From: Neobacillus novalis NBRC 102450
GTDB taxonomy: Bacteria > Bacillota > Bacilli > Bacillales > Cytobacillaceae
Length of the DNA stretch: 64,000 nt
Assembly: GCF_001591805.1 (NCBI RefSeq)
Contig: NZ_BCVP01000010.1
Coordinates: forward strand, 186,001-250,000
Direction of reading: 5' to 3'
The position numbers and the translations under genes were made by a program. Under the pieces are notes generated by a model. That model saw only the letters and a program-made list of their open reading frames with translations. It was not told where the DNA came from and did not search any database. Position 1 is the stretch's first letter; every line of letters starts with the position of its first letter. Positions 15,766-24,272 of the stretch are shown here, piece after piece.

Positions 15766-17574
15766 TTACGCCTTACGTTTCCTTTGCATCATATAAAACA
15801 CGCTTCCGGCCATCATGAAGAATAAACCTAATGCCAGCAGGTTATACATATTGGCTGCTGTATTTGGAAGAGTATGGCCCTTCACGGTTTCCACCCCTTT
15901 TCCTTCCACAGGAGCTTCTAGTATTGGCTCTTCCACTTGTGGGCTTTCCACTTCAGGACTCTCCACATCAGGTTTCTGTTCTGCTGCTAACGGTAATTGG
16001 TACAACGACCCCTTCCCTTGTGAAAAAAGCTGATAGGCCACTAGTGCCTGGAATGCTTGAGAAGTGGTAAAAACATCACTTACATCGCCGCCTTGCCAAT
16101 CAAAACCGCCATCGGCATTTTGGAACGATAAGAAATACTGAAACAGACTGCTGTTGTCACTAGCAAATAATGAAGCATTCGCATCCATTCCTAAAGCAGA
16201 TAAGGCAATAATCACTTGGGCCGCTGTTGAACTGTTATCAATCTTCGCCGCCTGATATTGGGCCGCTAAATATTCAATGGAAGCGTCCACTTTCTCTTTA
16301 ACCCCTGCTTGATTCTGATATGGTGCAAGTGCTGTAACAATCATCGCAGTCGTGTCAATGTCACTTGTTGAGCTTTCATCCCATGCCCAGCCGCCGTCTG
16401 CGTTTTGTTTTTCAGCTAAATAGTTTACCAGCTTATCTTTAGTCCACAACGCATCAGCTGGAACGGAGAATTCCGCACTGTCCAAGGCAATTAACGCATA
16501 GGAGACACCAATTAATCCTTGTTTTGTGACATTTCCATTGTAAATTGCTTGAACAAGGTCATAGCCTTCGATATTGGCTGGGTCACCGCCTGCTGCCAGA
16601 ATTCCCAGTACATACCGCTCTGTATCTGTGATGCGCGTGAATTTTCCTTCTCTTTCTTTGACAAGCCCTTTAACAGCTTCCAAATAGCTCGCAGGGATGG
16701 TTTTCCCAGCCTGTTTTAGGGCAATCGCTTCCCATTCACCGATTTGAGAATTTAAAGCATATTGGCTCACTGCGTCAATAGCAGCTTGAAGAGCGGCTTC
16801 TGAAACCGTTCCTGCCGGAGGGTTTGGGTTTGGATTTGTTTGACCATCCCCGCCATCCTCGGGAACATCCTGCCATGATTCCAGCTGAAAGCTTATCTGG
16901 TTACCGGGCTTAAGCGGGTAGCTGTCTGCACCCGTAGTGGCCATTTGGCCATCAATGTAAAATGCCCAGTAATTTGTCCCTTCTGCTTCCAGTCCGTTAA
17001 TCGACGTAATCATCTTCCCGTATTGTGTTTCGCTAAAGCCAACCTTTTCCGGACCAAGTGCCACTTGTAAAAGCTGAAAGGCAGTCGGAGTGCCGATCAC
17101 TTCAATATCGGATAGATTATTGACAATCTTTTTATCTCCATCGACGACCTTGAGCGAAACCATAGTTTCTGGGGTTTTGGTCCAATCCGTAAGACGGAAG
17201 GTTAATTTGTCACCATTATGAACGACATAGGTATCGGCACCAACCTGGGCGGAGACGCCGTTAATAAAGAAAGCCCAAAAATGATTTCCTTCAGCCTTTT
17301 CTCCCTTAATCGCAGTTAACATTTTTCCATATGTAGTATCTGTAAACTCAATATTGCTTTCTCCGACTGCATTAACTAAGGCTTGGGTTGCAGTCTCACT
17401 TTCACCGAATTGGACTGTTGTTTCCGGTAACAGCGGATTGGCTGCATCTGTCCCAATAACTGTGATCGTGCCTTGTTTCTCTTGATTCGCTGCTAAAACA
17501 GGCGTTTGAAATCCGCTTGTAAAAAGCGCAAACACTAGCAGCAGAACCATTGCTAGATTTTTTTTGTTATTCAT
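15766..17574 (-). CDS. Sortase-anchored intrinsic-factor-like protein (two DUF4430 domains + alpha/alpha barrel, LPNTA)
   Basis: 602 aa. Signal peptide to about residue 29; two tandem DUF4430-like domains (about 34-130 and 138-234), both with YGKM...W-AF-I-G and -G-D--F-L--W; a Pro/Asn linker (237-256); a helical region (257-525) with repeated QNADGGW/QNADGGF motifs typical of terpenoid-cyclase/prenyltransferase alpha/alpha barrels; a Pro/Glu linker; LPNTA (569-573), a membrane helix and RKRKA. Mammalian B12 carriers combine the same two folds but with the barrel first. LPNTA is a class-D-type sorting signal (known for B. anthracis SrtC substrates). First gene after the cobalamin riboswitch, so probably a wall-bound corrinoid receptor; binding is inferred. 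Confidence 0.85.
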   Translation of the reverse strand: MNNKKNLAMVLLLVFALFTSGFQTPVLAANQEKQGTITVIGTDAANPLLPETTVQFGESETATQALVNAVGESNIEFTDTTYGKMLTAIKGEKAEGNHFWAFFINGVSAQVGADTYVVHNGDKLTFRLTDWTKTPETMVSLKVVDGDKKIVNNLSDIEVIGTPTAFQLLQVALGPEKVGFSETQYGKMITSINGLEAEGTNYWAFYIDGQMATTGADSYPLKPGNQISFQLESWQDVPEDGGDGQTNPNPNPPAGTVSEAALQAAIDAVSQYALNSQIGEWEAIALKQAGKTIPASYLEAVKGLVKEREGKFTRITDTERYVLGILAAGGDPANIEGYDLVQAIYNGNVTKQGLIGVSYALIALDSAEFSVPADALWTKDKLVNYLAEKQNADGGWAWDESSTSDIDTTAMIVTALAPYQNQAGVKEKVDASIEYLAAQYQAAKIDNSSTAAQVIIALSALGMDANASLFASDNSSLFQYFLSFQNADGGFDWQGGDVSDVFTTSQAFQALVAYQLFSQGKGSLYQLPLAAEQKPDVESPEVESPQVEEPILEAPVEGKGVETVKGHTLPNTAANMYNLLALGLFFMMAGSVFYMMQRKRKA

Positions 17575-17683
17575 TCTTCGTCTGACATCCCTTCATTATT
17601 AAAATCACCATAAAAAAATCCCCCAAAAAGGAGGAGGAGTGTCATCTAGTTAAGTTTTGGAAACGAAAAAACCGCTTCTATTC

Positions 17684-17720
17684 TTAACACTCTCCTATCC
17701 GCGTAGGCTGTAGGTGTTAA
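17684..17720 (-). promoter_or_regulatory. Expression-platform hairpin of the cobalamin leader
   Basis: Right after the aptamer, TTAACAC and GTGTTAA arms enclose a second CCTA/TAGG pairing; GCGGTTTTTTCG follows about 15 bases later. This can act as the switching or terminator hairpin between aptamer and first gene. Confidence 0.55.
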
Positions 17721-17723
17721 AAA

Positions 17724-17882
17724 CAGGCAGGTTTCCTGGCTCATGATCATCACAGTCTATGTCTTCCCATCTTCTCGACAGTGACATGTTATAGGCTGCT
17801 CCCATATACAGTGGCGGGACCGCGTCGGCTTCTACCAACTTCCCTATTAAGCTTTAAGTCTTTTAAAACTTCAGCACCTGTT
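17724..17882 (-). promoter_or_regulatory. Cobalamin (B12) riboswitch
   Basis: On the minus strand the leader starts with GCAGGTGCTGAAG, continues through TTGGTAGAAGCCGACGCGG, contains the B12 box GCCACTG (plus positions 17809-17815) followed by TATATGGGAG, and ends with GCCAGGAAACCTGCCTG. Order and spacing match the cobalamin aptamer. When adenosyl- or methylcobalamin is bound, such leaders switch downstream genes off, so the five-gene uptake operon would be on in B12 starvation. Confidence 0.92.
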
Positions 17883-17970
17883 TTTTCATCATATTTTTTA
17901 TTGGCTAACCTTATTATTCTATAAACTAATAAAATTGTAAACATCAAATGGCAAACAAAAGCGTCAATTG

Positions 17971-18441
17971 CTATTTTTCATACACTTTAACTGGTAAATA
18001 AATTTCAAAATGCAGATCTCCAGTCAGATTTTGGAGTTTATGCTCTTCTTTATAAATTTCAAGACATAATGCCTGGTGATCTTGGTCATAGCCGTATTCA
18101 TTCATCCATTGGTACATTCGGTGATATGTATTTTCAACATCCTCAATCCTGCCTTTATGGACACCGAAAACATAATTTTTCCGTGGAATTGTAAACCCAA
18201 CCATACCATCCGGAATTTCATCAATTACATCAACAGGAGTGGTAACATAATAGGTAATCTCTGTTTCCCTTATATGAAAAGGAGCAATCAACACGTCTTC
18301 TTTCTTTTGATTGGGTACCTCTTTAAGAAGTCCCCTCAATTTTGTAAAAAGACTTGGAATCTTTTCCATCTGTGCGTAAGTACCATTCCAGGAAATTCCT
18401 ACTACGTTCATTTCTTCTTTTTCAATCACTTGGATAGCCAA
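17971..18441 (-). CDS. GyrI-like / AraC effector-binding domain protein
   Basis: 156 aa, stand-alone small-molecule-binding domain. The VVGISWNGTYAQMEKIPSLFTKL start, the central ITYYVTTPVD and the LEIYKE...HFEIYLPVK end follow the GyrI-like/BmrR-type effector domain pattern, including the acidic residue in the last strand region. Such proteins bind hydrophobic or cationic compounds; no DNA-binding domain is present. Located upstream of the cobalamin leader but with no evident functional link. Confidence 0.75.
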   Translation of the reverse strand: MAIQVIEKEEMNVVGISWNGTYAQMEKIPSLFTKLRGLLKEVPNQKKEDVLIAPFHIRETEITYYVTTPVDVIDEIPDGMVGFTIPRKNYVFGVHKGRIEDVENTYHRMYQWMNEYGYDQDHQALCLEIYKEEHKLQNLTGDLHFEIYLPVKVYEK

Positions 18442-18552
18442 GCTAATCCCCCCTTTTTATCTATCATATTTCTATAATTCGAATAATATCCCGAAATATC
18501 CTGCAAAGAAATTTCGACGAAAAAATCAAAATAATAATTTTTATATAACAAA

Positions 18553-18592
18553 TTGGAAAAAATAAGCAGCCCATATCAATAGGCTGCCTGTG
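18553..18592 (-). terminator. Terminator after katA
   Basis: Minus strand GGCAGCC TATTGATAT GGGCTGC, then TTATTTTTT. Confidence 0.75.
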
Positions 18593-18598
18593 TATGAA

Positions 18599-20062
18599 TT
18601 ATTTTAAAATACTGTGCGGAAGCGCTAAATTTAACCCTTTTGCCACCCGCTCGCCATAGTCTGGATCCGCTTTATAAAAATGCTGAATCTGACGAAGCTT
18701 GATGTCGTCTCTCTCAACCGGCTTCATCGCTCCGACGACTGTTTCTACCAACCGGGCCCGTTCTTCCTCTGACATTAAACGGTAAAGGTCCCCCGCTTGC
18801 GTGTAATGATCGTGTTCATCATACGAAACCTGTTCAGCCACACCTGTAACCTGGAAGGCCGTTTGTTTATACTCAGGTGCTTCCTTAGGTCCCCCATAGC
18901 TGTTTGGTTCATAGTAAACGGAACCGGCGCCATTATTGTCAGAACGCATCGCACCGTCGCGTTGATAGTTATTTACTTCCACTTTTGGCCGGTTAATCGG
19001 GAGCAAATTATGGTTCGGTCCGACACGATAACGGTGTGCATCAGAATAAGCGAAAATACGCCCTTGGAGCATCTTATCCGGCGAAGCTTCAACACCAGGC
19101 ACCATAGTTCCAGGGGAGAATGTTGCCTGCTCCACTTCTGCAAAGTAGTTCTCCGGGTTGCGATTTAGCACCATTCGGCCTACCTCAATTAACGGATAAT
19201 CTTTATGAGACCAGACCTTTGTGACATCAAATGGATCAAAACGGTACGTTTCGGCATCTTCAAATGGCATGATTTGCACGTGCAGCCTCCACGCCGGGAA
19301 GTCACCTTTGTCAATCGCATTAAACAAATCTTCAGTATGATAATCCGGGTTTTCACCAGCCAATTTGCCTGCAACCTCATTCGTCATGTTTTTGACGCCC
19401 TGCTCCGTTTTAAAGTGATATTTTACCCACACGGCTTCCCCGTCCTCATTCACCCATTTGAAGGTATGGCTGCCATAGCCATTCATATGACGAAGTGAAG
19501 AAGGAATTCCTCGGTCACCCATTAAGTATGTAACCTGGTGTAAGGATTCAGGTGATAAGGACCAGAAATCCCAGATGGCATTCGGATTTTTCAGGTGTGA
19601 TTTTGGATCTCTTTTTTGCGTATGAATGAAATCAGGAAATTTAATCGCATCACGAATAAAGAAAATCGGGGTGTTATTTCCGACAAGATCATAGTTTCCT
19701 TCTTCTGTATAAAACTTCACTGAAAAGCCGCGTGGATCCCGGACAGTATCCGCCGAACCCAATTCTCCCGCTACAGTTGAGAAACGAATAAACATGGGTG
19801 TCCGCTTCCCAACCCCATTAAATAATTTGGCCTTTGTATAGGATGACATGTCATTTGTTACCTCGAAGTACCCATGGGCCCCGGCACCTTTAGCATGCAC
19901 AACACGCTCTGGTACACGTTCGCGGTTAAAGTGTGCTAATTTCTCAATTAGATGGACGTCTTGAATCAATGTTGGTCCTCGCATTCCTGCGGTCATTGAA
20001 TTTTGGTTATCACCGACTGGAGCTCCGGTACCTGTTGTTAACTGTTTGTTTTCTTTACTCAT
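18599..20062 (-). CDS. katA: Vegetative catalase KatA (haem monofunctional)
   Basis: 487 aa clade-3 catalase, decomposing hydrogen peroxide to water and oxygen. The distal histidine is His56 in [12 protein letters not shown], the essential Asn lies in [14 protein letters not shown], and the proximal haem ligand Tyr is in [16 protein letters not shown]. Length and N-terminus [22 protein letters not shown] match Bacillus KatA. A PerR-type operator at 20136-20150 lies upstream, so peroxide induction is expected. Monocistronic, followed by a terminator. Confidence 0.97.
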   Translation of the reverse strand: MSKENKQLTTGTGAPVGDNQNSMTAGMRGPTLIQDVHLIEKLAHFNRERVPERVVHAKGAGAHGYFEVTNDMSSYTKAKLFNGVGKRTPMFIRFSTVAGELGSADTVRDPRGFSVKFYTEEGNYDLVGNNTPIFFIRDAIKFPDFIHTQKRDPKSHLKNPNAIWDFWSLSPESLHQVTYLMGDRGIPSSLRHMNGYGSHTFKWVNEDGEAVWVKYHFKTEQGVKNMTNEVAGKLAGENPDYHTEDLFNAIDKGDFPAWRLHVQIMPFEDAETYRFDPFDVTKVWSHKDYPLIEVGRMVLNRNPENYFAEVEQATFSPGTMVPGVEASPDKMLQGRIFAYSDAHRYRVGPNHNLLPINRPKVEVNNYQRDGAMRSDNNGAGSVYYEPNSYGGPKEAPEYKQTAFQVTGVAEQVSYDEHDHYTQAGDLYRLMSEEERARLVETVVGAMKPVERDDIKLRQIQHFYKADPDYGERVAKGLNLALPHSILK

Positions 20063-20135
20063 TCCCTCACCTCGTAAACTATTTTTTAATGATTTATTAC
20101 ATTATAATATAAATAAAATAATAATCAATACTTAT

Positions 20136-20150
20136 TTATAATTAATATAA
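20136..20150. promoter_or_regulatory. PerR box upstream of katA
   Basis: TTATAATTAATATAA differs at one position from the PerR consensus TTATAATNATTATAA and lies 74 bases upstream of the katA start. PerR releases such boxes on peroxide oxidation. Confidence 0.7.
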
Positions 20151-20333
20151 TTAAGCATTAACTATTAACTGGATAACATGTACCCGTTACTACATAAGTA
20201 TTAAAAATAATGGATGTTATTCCAAAATTACCGAATAATGTCCTAAAATTTTTGTGTTAATTGGGAAGATGGATTTTTAATAAACAAAAAAATAGTTTAT
20301 ACTGGACATAATACTGTTTATAGGAGGATTTAT

Positions 20334-20537
20334 ATGAGTGAATCTAATCAATCACAGCAAAACGAAGAGCCAAAGAAGAAAATTAGCTTACAAGAAGCGA
20401 TGAAACAGCAGCTTGAAAATAAGAAAAACAAAGCAGCAGCCGGAAATGCAAACGCCAATGGCTCACAGGCAACCAAAAAGCTGCAAAGCCAACAGACGAA
20501 AAAAGTGAGTAATTCTCGGAGAAAAATGGGTGTCTAA
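20334..20537 (+). CDS. Small charged protein, unknown, coupled to ywbE
   Basis: 67 aa, hydrophilic, rich in Lys, Gln, Asn and Ala, with no hydrophobic core: probably unstructured. TAGGAGGA precedes the ATG at good spacing. Its final codons overlap the GTG start of ywbE, so the pair is co-translated. No family recognised. Confidence 0.65.
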   Translation: MSESNQSQQNEEPKKKISLQEAMKQQLENKKNKAAAGNANANGSQATKKLQSQQTKKVSNSRRKMGV

Positions 20538-20730
20538 CGGGCAAAATAGGAAAGACATTCTCCCGGGAGCTCCTGTCAAAATCGTCCTAAAAGCAGATCA
20601 AAGAAGTGGCAAACTTACTGCTGGGGTTGTTAAGGACATATTAACCAAGTCCAGCTTTCACCCCCACGGCATTAAAGTAAGACTGACAGATGGACAGGTC
20701 GGCAGAGTCAAGGAAGTTAATTCACCATAA
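20530..20730 (+). CDS. ywbE: YwbE family protein
   Basis: 66 aa, GTG start overlapping the preceding gene by eight bases. The core GAPVKIVLKADQRSGKLTAGVVKDILTKSSFHPHGIKVRLTDGQVGRVKEV is the conserved YwbE/DUF2196 domain, a small beta-rich, KOW-like fold by appearance. Function unknown in the family; the basic, KOW-like character suggests RNA or ribosome association, as an inference only. Confidence 0.88.
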   Translation: MSNGQNRKDILPGAPVKIVLKADQRSGKLTAGVVKDILTKSSFHPHGIKVRLTDGQVGRVKEVNSP

Positions 20731-20734
20731 TAAA

Positions 20735-20775
20735 CAAAAAAAACAGACTCCACATTCATATGGAGTCTGTTTTGG
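20735..20775. terminator. Bidirectional terminator between ywbE and the cold-shock gene
   Basis: AACAGACTCCA/TGGAGTCTGTT stem with A-runs before and T-runs after, serving the convergent plus and minus transcripts. Confidence 0.85.
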
Positions 20776-20779
20776 TAAA

Positions 20780-20980
20780 TTATGCTTTATGGACATTTAC
20801 CGCTTGTGGTCCGCGTTGGCCGTTTTCGATTTCAAACGTTACCTCTTGACCCTCGTCTAAGGATTTATATCCCTCGCCTTGAATTGCCGAGAAGTGGACG
20901 AATACATCCTCGCCGCCTTCACGCTCAATAAACCCAAAACCCTTTTCACTGTTAAACCATTTTACTTTACCATGTTCCAT
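20780..20980 (-). CDS. Cold-shock protein, CspA/CspB family
   Basis: 66 aa OB-fold RNA chaperone. RNP1 KGFGFIE and RNP2 VFVHFSAI are intact, with the preceding KVKWFN. The ATG at 20980 has AGGAGG ten bases upstream and yields MEHGKVKWF, the normal family start; the seven-codon extension has no ribosome binding site. It is intermediate between CspB, CspC and CspD of B. subtilis, so no letter is given. A perfect 7-bp hairpin sits just upstream of the Shine-Dalgarno. Confidence 0.95.
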   Translation of the reverse strand: MEHGKVKWFNSEKGFGFIEREGGEDVFVHFSAIQGEGYKSLDEGQEVTFEIENGQRGPQAVNVHKA

Positions 20981-20998
20981 TCCTTTGTAGCCTCCTAG

Positions 20999-21015
20999 CA
21001 TGTAACAATTACATG
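20999..21015 (-). promoter_or_regulatory. Leader hairpin/operator next to the csp Shine-Dalgarno
   Basis: CATGTAA CAA TTACATG, a perfect inverted repeat ending three bases upstream of the AGGAGG of the cold-shock gene. It may stabilise the mRNA, modulate initiation with temperature, or be a protein operator. Confidence 0.4.
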
Positions 21016-21102
21016 ATTTTGCAAATTATACTTGCTCAATTATTTTTACCAATCAACTAACCTCTTATACACAGCAAATTGGAAAATAACATGAAAAAAT
21101 TT

Positions 21103-21867
21103 TTATATTTGAATAACCCATCTGTGGATTGCGTTTGCAACGCCATCTTCTTCGTTAGTTGTAGTAACCCAGTCTGCTGCCTTCTTCACTTTCTCTTGTG
21201 CATTTCCCATCGCTACACCAAGTCCAGCTTCCGTAATCATCGCCAGATCATTTAAACTGTCACCAACGGCCATGACATTTTCCATCGCGATTCCAAGCCG
21301 GCTGCAAACAATTTTCAATCCGTTAGCTTTGTTAATTCCAGCAGGATTTACCTCGATGTTTTTCAAGGTTGAATTACTTAGTTCAAATTCACCTCTAGCT
21401 TCGAGCTCCCGTAAAATTAGTTCCCTTGTTTCATCATTTTCAATATTAAATCCAAATTTCAGCCATTCAAGCGTATGTATATCTTCCGGCATTTCATCAT
21501 GCCAATTTTGCTCTGTACTTATCGCCCAAAATTTCGTCTTATGCTCGCGGGTTAGATTCCACATCCATTCCACTAGCTCCGATTTCACCAAATTCCTCTC
21601 GACCAGCTCCCGTTTATCGTCCCAGATTTCACTGCCATTAACAGTTACCAAATAGGAACTAAGCTCAAGCGCATCGGCGTGCTCCCGGCAGGTAAGCAAT
21701 GATCTTCCTGTGCTAAGCACAACAAATATTCCCCTATCCTGTGCAGCCTTGATTGCTTGACGGTTCGCCTCCGTTATCTGTCCTTTGTTATTTAAGAGTG
21801 TGCCATCCATATCGAGGGCAATAAGCTTGATTGGTTTCTCCATTTTGTCTTTTTCCATCTGCGCCAA
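21103..21867 (-). CDS. Cof-type HAD-superfamily phosphatase
   Basis: 254 aa. Motif I is ALDMDGTLLNN, motif II VLSTGRSL, Lys of motif III in GINKANGLKI, and motif IV VMAVGDSLNDLAMI: the class IIB HAD (Cof/YkrA/YxeH-like) signature. Members dephosphorylate sugar phosphates, nucleotides or cofactors such as FMN and PLP; the substrate here is unknown. The start is uncertain: a TTG four bases after GGAG at 21867, or ATGs at codons 4 and 9. Confidence 0.9.
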   Translation of the reverse strand: MAQMEKDKMEKPIKLIALDMDGTLLNNKGQITEANRQAIKAAQDRGIFVVLSTGRSLLTCREHADALELSSYLVTVNGSEIWDDKRELVERNLVKSELVEWMWNLTREHKTKFWAISTEQNWHDEMPEDIHTLEWLKFGFNIENDETRELILRELEARGEFELSNSTLKNIEVNPAGINKANGLKIVCSRLGIAMENVMAVGDSLNDLAMITEAGLGVAMGNAQEKVKKAADWVTTTNEEDGVANAIHRWVIQI

Positions 21868-21967
21868 CTTGCTCCTTTCCTACTTTTCCTATCTAGGTTA
21901 ACACTTTCTAATGTTATTTATCAAAAGTCCTGGCTCGGGTTTACATAACATATTTATATCAAACTTA

Positions 21968-22000
21968 TAAAAAGACTGCGATAAATTCGCAGCCTTCCTT
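21968..22000 (-). terminator. Terminator after the TerD-domain gene
   Basis: Minus strand GGCTGCGAATTTATCGCAGTC then TTTTTAT. Confidence 0.75.
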
Positions 22001-22001
22001 T

Positions 22002-24131
22002 TCAAATTAAATATTCAGCGATAATTTTTTCGATATCGAACGGAGTGATTCCTTCCTTAACGGAAAAAATTGTATCAGCCTCTTCCTTCTCAATTACCAA
22101 TTCCCCTCGGGCACGTGCGTGGAGCTCGAACAATTGATAAAGGTTTGGCTTCACTAATGAAGTCATTGCCTTACCCGTGGCGGCGATTCCGGTTAAATTG
22201 CCTTCAATATTGTTGTAGTATTCCGGATGGCTTCGAAGTGCCAGGTCTGTCCAGATTACTTTTCGTTCCGCAAGATCTAAAATCACTGGTATGCAAAATG
22301 TAGTATCGGCGGCAACATCAATTTTATCGACCACTGTTTTTGGTTCGAAAATTTCACCTAAATTCGGCTGCTTACGACTCATCCAGCCAGCATAGCATTC
22401 AGGCATATCACAAAAAGCATGTTCGGTATAGGAGATGATATCCATCACCACATACCTGCCGCCGTTAGCCAGAACACTTGGAATGTCTAAATCAATGAAC
22501 TCGCATGCACCATTTGGAGCACTAGTGATATCACCGGAATGGACAGCATTGTACTTGGCAGAACGAAGATTCGTGTAGGAAATATGCTCAAGATACTGCC
22601 AATTTTCATCAAATATGACTGCTGACAAATCAATATCCACCCGGCCTGTCGGTACCCCCTTAATCATTCCTTCTTTCCACCAAAGAAAGAAACGGATGGT
22701 ATCGCCAATCGGCATATCCAATTTGCTGCCGCGGACGAGTGTGCGCAATGCTTTCGAAGCAGAACGCTGTGAAAATGGCACGAGATAATTTCGCAATTCC
22801 TTATCCAGAACAATTTTTCCAAGTCCCGGAAGCTGAGCGAATCGGCTAATCAGTGCTGCTTCAATCAAGGCAGTGATTTGCTCACAAACCGATTCCTCGA
22901 GTACATTTAGTTCATTATTTATGGCAACAGCTTTCTGTACATTACCTTTCGGGAAGAAGACCCGGATGTCGGTTGGTTTACCGCGCTGTTTAAAATGAGC
23001 AAGGACTTGCAAAAGGACTGGTGTTGCAACAGCGTTCACTACTGCGCCGAACTCATTTATAACCGGCACGACATCTTCTGAAATCCTTAGGAGATGATCC
23101 AATCTTCTCGCAAACTCACCTGGGCGTGTTTTAAGCAGGGAAACGGCAGTAGCTAAATCCCTATCCAGCAATGCTCCTTCCACCCTTCCTCCGAACGTTG
23201 TAAACGGAATATTATTACGGATGATGTCAAATGCTCGGTTAACATTTTTATAGCGGCTTTTATACTCGGCAGGATGGAGCCTTTCACCAAGCCGCTTCCA
23301 CATTTCCTTATGACGAATCATGTCTTCGGTGAGATTGCCGCAACCTTCTAAAAGGCTAAGGAGCAGCCGCCGTTCCGGCCGTTTGAAATTCTTAAAACGG
23401 GTGCTGCCCGCTAAACTAACATCACCGTCTGAAAGGGCAGCAGCTAAACGAAGCACATCCGTTGCCGTCTTAAAATAACGAGAAATGACAGCTGCATCCG
23501 CTTTTTCATTTTTCAAAAGTTGCGACACTACAAAGCCAATATTCTCTTTTAACGGAATCTCATCTGGTAAAATCAAACTTACATTAGTGATATTTTCAAT
23601 CGTCCAAGCAACATCACCCTTATCTACTACTGAGATGCTCGTTTTCGCAGCTATCAATTGTCGAATGATTTCCAGGAATTCTTCCTCCGCAGCAAGTCCA
23701 ATTACCTTCACATCTGGTTCTTCGATGAGCGGGAATCGTTCCTCCACTTTGTAAATTGGAAGACCTTCATTCTGAAAGCTTAACCCTGATACATCATGAA
23801 CAAAAGCAGAACAATAGTGAATAATTGCATTTAGATAAAGGTCGACATTCTCTATTTCCATCACCTGCGACGGAAAATTCGGATACATCGGCTGAAATGT
23901 CCGATGTGCACCAACCATTTCTTTAAGGTCCTGGACCAATCCTTTATAAAAATTGATAAAGTCAGCTTCAGACATCGTCCGGACTGCCTCGATTAACTCT
24001 TCTGAGAACGTGTAACCTAAATTTTCAATATTTTTCAGCGCAGTCGCTAAATAAGTATCAGGAAGCACACTATGCCCGCTAGTAAGAATGAGCTTATTTT
24101 TTCTACGTAATAGAATCGAATTTTTCATCAC
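22002..24131 (-). CDS. Large protein with C-terminal TerD-like domain (MXAN_6230/SCO0854-like)
   Basis: 709 aa, soluble, no signal or membrane segment. Residues about 490-635 read as a TerD/stress-protein domain: RVDIDLSAVIFDENWQYLEHISYTNL, HSGDITSAPNGACEFIDLDI, then YVVMDIISYTEHAF. The N-terminal two thirds are helical, with no domain I can name; the overall arrangement recalls the MXAN_6230/SCO0854 family. TerD proteins bind calcium and belong to tellurite- and stress-response networks, yet no other ter gene is next to it. There is no CxxC pair, so a RING finger is absent. It is a single gene with its own terminator. Confidence 0.6.
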   Translation of the reverse strand: MMKNSILLRRKNKLILTSGHSVLPDTYLATALKNIENLGYTFSEELIEAVRTMSEADFINFYKGLVQDLKEMVGAHRTFQPMYPNFPSQVMEIENVDLYLNAIIHYCSAFVHDVSGLSFQNEGLPIYKVEERFPLIEEPDVKVIGLAAEEEFLEIIRQLIAAKTSISVVDKGDVAWTIENITNVSLILPDEIPLKENIGFVVSQLLKNEKADAAVISRYFKTATDVLRLAAALSDGDVSLAGSTRFKNFKRPERRLLLSLLEGCGNLTEDMIRHKEMWKRLGERLHPAEYKSRYKNVNRAFDIIRNNIPFTTFGGRVEGALLDRDLATAVSLLKTRPGEFARRLDHLLRISEDVVPVINEFGAVVNAVATPVLLQVLAHFKQRGKPTDIRVFFPKGNVQKAVAINNELNVLEESVCEQITALIEAALISRFAQLPGLGKIVLDKELRNYLVPFSQRSASKALRTLVRGSKLDMPIGDTIRFFLWWKEGMIKGVPTGRVDIDLSAVIFDENWQYLEHISYTNLRSAKYNAVHSGDITSAPNGACEFIDLDIPSVLANGGRYVVMDIISYTEHAFCDMPECYAGWMSRKQPNLGEIFEPKTVVDKIDVAADTTFCIPVILDLAERKVIWTDLALRSHPEYYNNIEGNLTGIAATGKAMTSLVKPNLYQLFELHARARGELVIEKEEADTIFSVKEGITPFDIEKIIAEYLI

Positions 24132-24159
24132 ACATCATTCCTAACGAGTTTATTTGGGC

Positions 24160-24234
24160 AAAAAAAAATCAGGAAAGCGATACCTCTAAATATCCCTTAA
24201 ATAGATGAAGAAGGAAGAAGTATCATAGCCTGAT
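24160..24234 (-). terminator. Probable terminator after the ABC exporter
   Basis: Minus strand ATCAGG...CCTGAT arms, with an inner GATAC/GTATC pairing on a long stem-loop, followed by nine Ts. Confidence 0.6.
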
Positions 24235-24272
24235 AATCTAAGTATATCATACTACATGTATTAAGAATAAAA

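Noticed and set aside
22002..24131. Part of a tellurite-resistance (ter) operon
   Set aside because: No other ter gene, TelA or TerB/TerC partner next to it; the TerC-family gene 10 kb away is under a Mn riboswitch and unrelated in layout.
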